Assembly (NCBI GenBank): GCA_013339895.1
Contig: JABACO010000001.1
Location: 9,032,020-9,096,019 of the forward strand
Direction of reading: 5' to 3'
Origin: Ephydatia muelleri
Taxonomy: Eukaryota > Porifera > Demospongiae > Spongillida > Spongillidae
DNA length: 64,000 nucleotides
In this document: in pieces, positions 63,601 through 64,000 of the stretch
Numbering within the stretch: the first letter of the stretch is position 1
Layout: each line of letters opens with the position of its first letter
Notes under the pieces: generated by a model
The model's input: only the letters and a program-made list of their open reading frames with translations
Told to the model about the DNA's origin: nothing
The model's database searches: none
Translations under genes and position numbers: made by a program

Positions 63601-64000
63601 TACGTATATGCTAGAAGTTGAGCATATGAAAACATACACGTGCAAACGTCTTCTTAACACCAGCATGCAAACCGTCATTATTGTGGATTTGCTTCAAAAT
63701 GTCCCAGAATTCCTCCACGAACGCCACTCGACGATATCCTTTCATCAGCGTTCTATCATTTTGTGACTGCATTGTATGAAGGCACAAATGCTAAAACAAA
63801 TACACAATGGTATGCATAGTTATACAGTGTATAAGCTGCAACGAGATCACAGACAAAAACCTACTTCCTTTTCTTCCTTGACGGCCACAACTAACGCGTC
63901 TCGAATGCCTGCTTCTGGGAAGTCCAACAAGCGAAATCCACTGCGCTTGACCAGGTGGCGAAAATGCTTATCATCATCAGAATTTCCCTTCAGATACGAG
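60679..64000 (-). CDS. Transposon-type integrase / CXC / Ulp1-like protease / PHD protein, cut by the window edge
   Basis: Exons, in transcription order: 64000 (cut)-63865, 63790-63638, 63569-63432, 63371-62975, 62903-62656, 62554-61905, 61630-61527, 61421-60679. Domains: H2C2 finger (IHNNDGLHAGVKK, then CSACH); integrase core (IIDHWSKF, LHSDNGREF, QGVVEQAH as D-D-E); SH3-like integrase tail (FAVGDSVSVRVPR); Cys-rich CXC block (CTCKSGGCNTKRCSC and on); Ulp1/C48-like protease (SDSHWVT, VYDS, NDCGVFAIAFA as H-D-C); PHD finger (CNCMMPETYGDMVQCCTC, WYCFSC), where a Gln replaces the usual His. Two frameshifts, near 62092 and near 60985, break it. The layout resembles Ginger-type DNA transposons or their domesticated KRBA2-like relatives. 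The 63638/63569 junction has an alternative four to five bases away. Confidence 0.75.
61601..62044. repeat. 222-bp tandem duplication of the CXC exon region
   Basis: Copies at about 61601-61822 and 61823-62044 (period 222, measured on ATTTTGATAAATC at 61619 and 61841) carry the CXC coding block, its GTGAGC donor and the next acceptor. They are nearly identical. The downstream copy has lost 7 bp (CTGACTT on the plus strand, near 61797), which shifts its CXC frame, so only the upstream copy codes. Confidence 0.88.

Noticed and set aside
1-64000. CRISPR arrays, tRNA and rRNA genes
   Set aside because: No regular spacer-repeat array, no cloverleaf with both A and B boxes and no rRNA core sequence was seen; the tandem repeats present are satellites or coding repeats.

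Overview
The window is eukaryotic and metazoan: AT-rich DNA, genes split into many short exons with GT-AG introns, no operons, and a heavy load of transposons. A demosponge-like genome fits best. This rests on a parallel beta-helix/cysteine-rich/multi-pass membrane protein, an ankyrin-coiled coil-TKL kinase protein, and the range of mobile elements. It is an inference from gene content; no rRNA or mitochondrial marker is present to prove it.

Three long genes lie on the minus strand. (1) Positions 270-8617 hold a complete 17-exon gene. I checked every junction by hand and all phases agree, giving about 1,284 residues: signal peptide, GGA-type beta-helix repeats, a cysteine-rich GRxGxLC module, about nine membrane segments and a Ser-rich tail. 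(2) Positions 11964-47840 hold a roughly 36 kb gene: a short first exon, about eight ankyrin-repeat exons, a long seven-residue-period coiled coil and a TKL-like kinase domain. Six of its ankyrin exons and their introns arose by tandem duplication. The introns also carry nine copies of an AG-N3-GTRAGT site, the most unusual feature here. (3) Positions 60679 to the right edge hold a transposon-type integrase gene (H2C2/DDE integrase, CXC, Ulp1-like protease, PHD) with two frameshifts and a tandemly duplicated CXC exon.

Mobile elements fill much of the rest. They include a young LTR element (48053-52293, 5-bp target duplication, LTRs differing at one base), a decayed Ty3/gypsy-type element whose integrase precedes the reverse transcriptase (43785-46690), an internally deleted non-LTR element (24800-27640), smaller retroelement and hAT remnants, and several inverted-repeat families (TTAA-flanked, AGGTCC-type, GGAACGTTCC-type, GGACCTTTTGCC-type, and a 128-bp-arm foldback).

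The right part (52.3-60.6 kb) is mostly gene-poor. It holds low-complexity DNA, one exon with 15-residue KRQRYQED repeats, a coiled-coil ORF pair and a hAT fragment. No RNA gene or CRISPR array was found.
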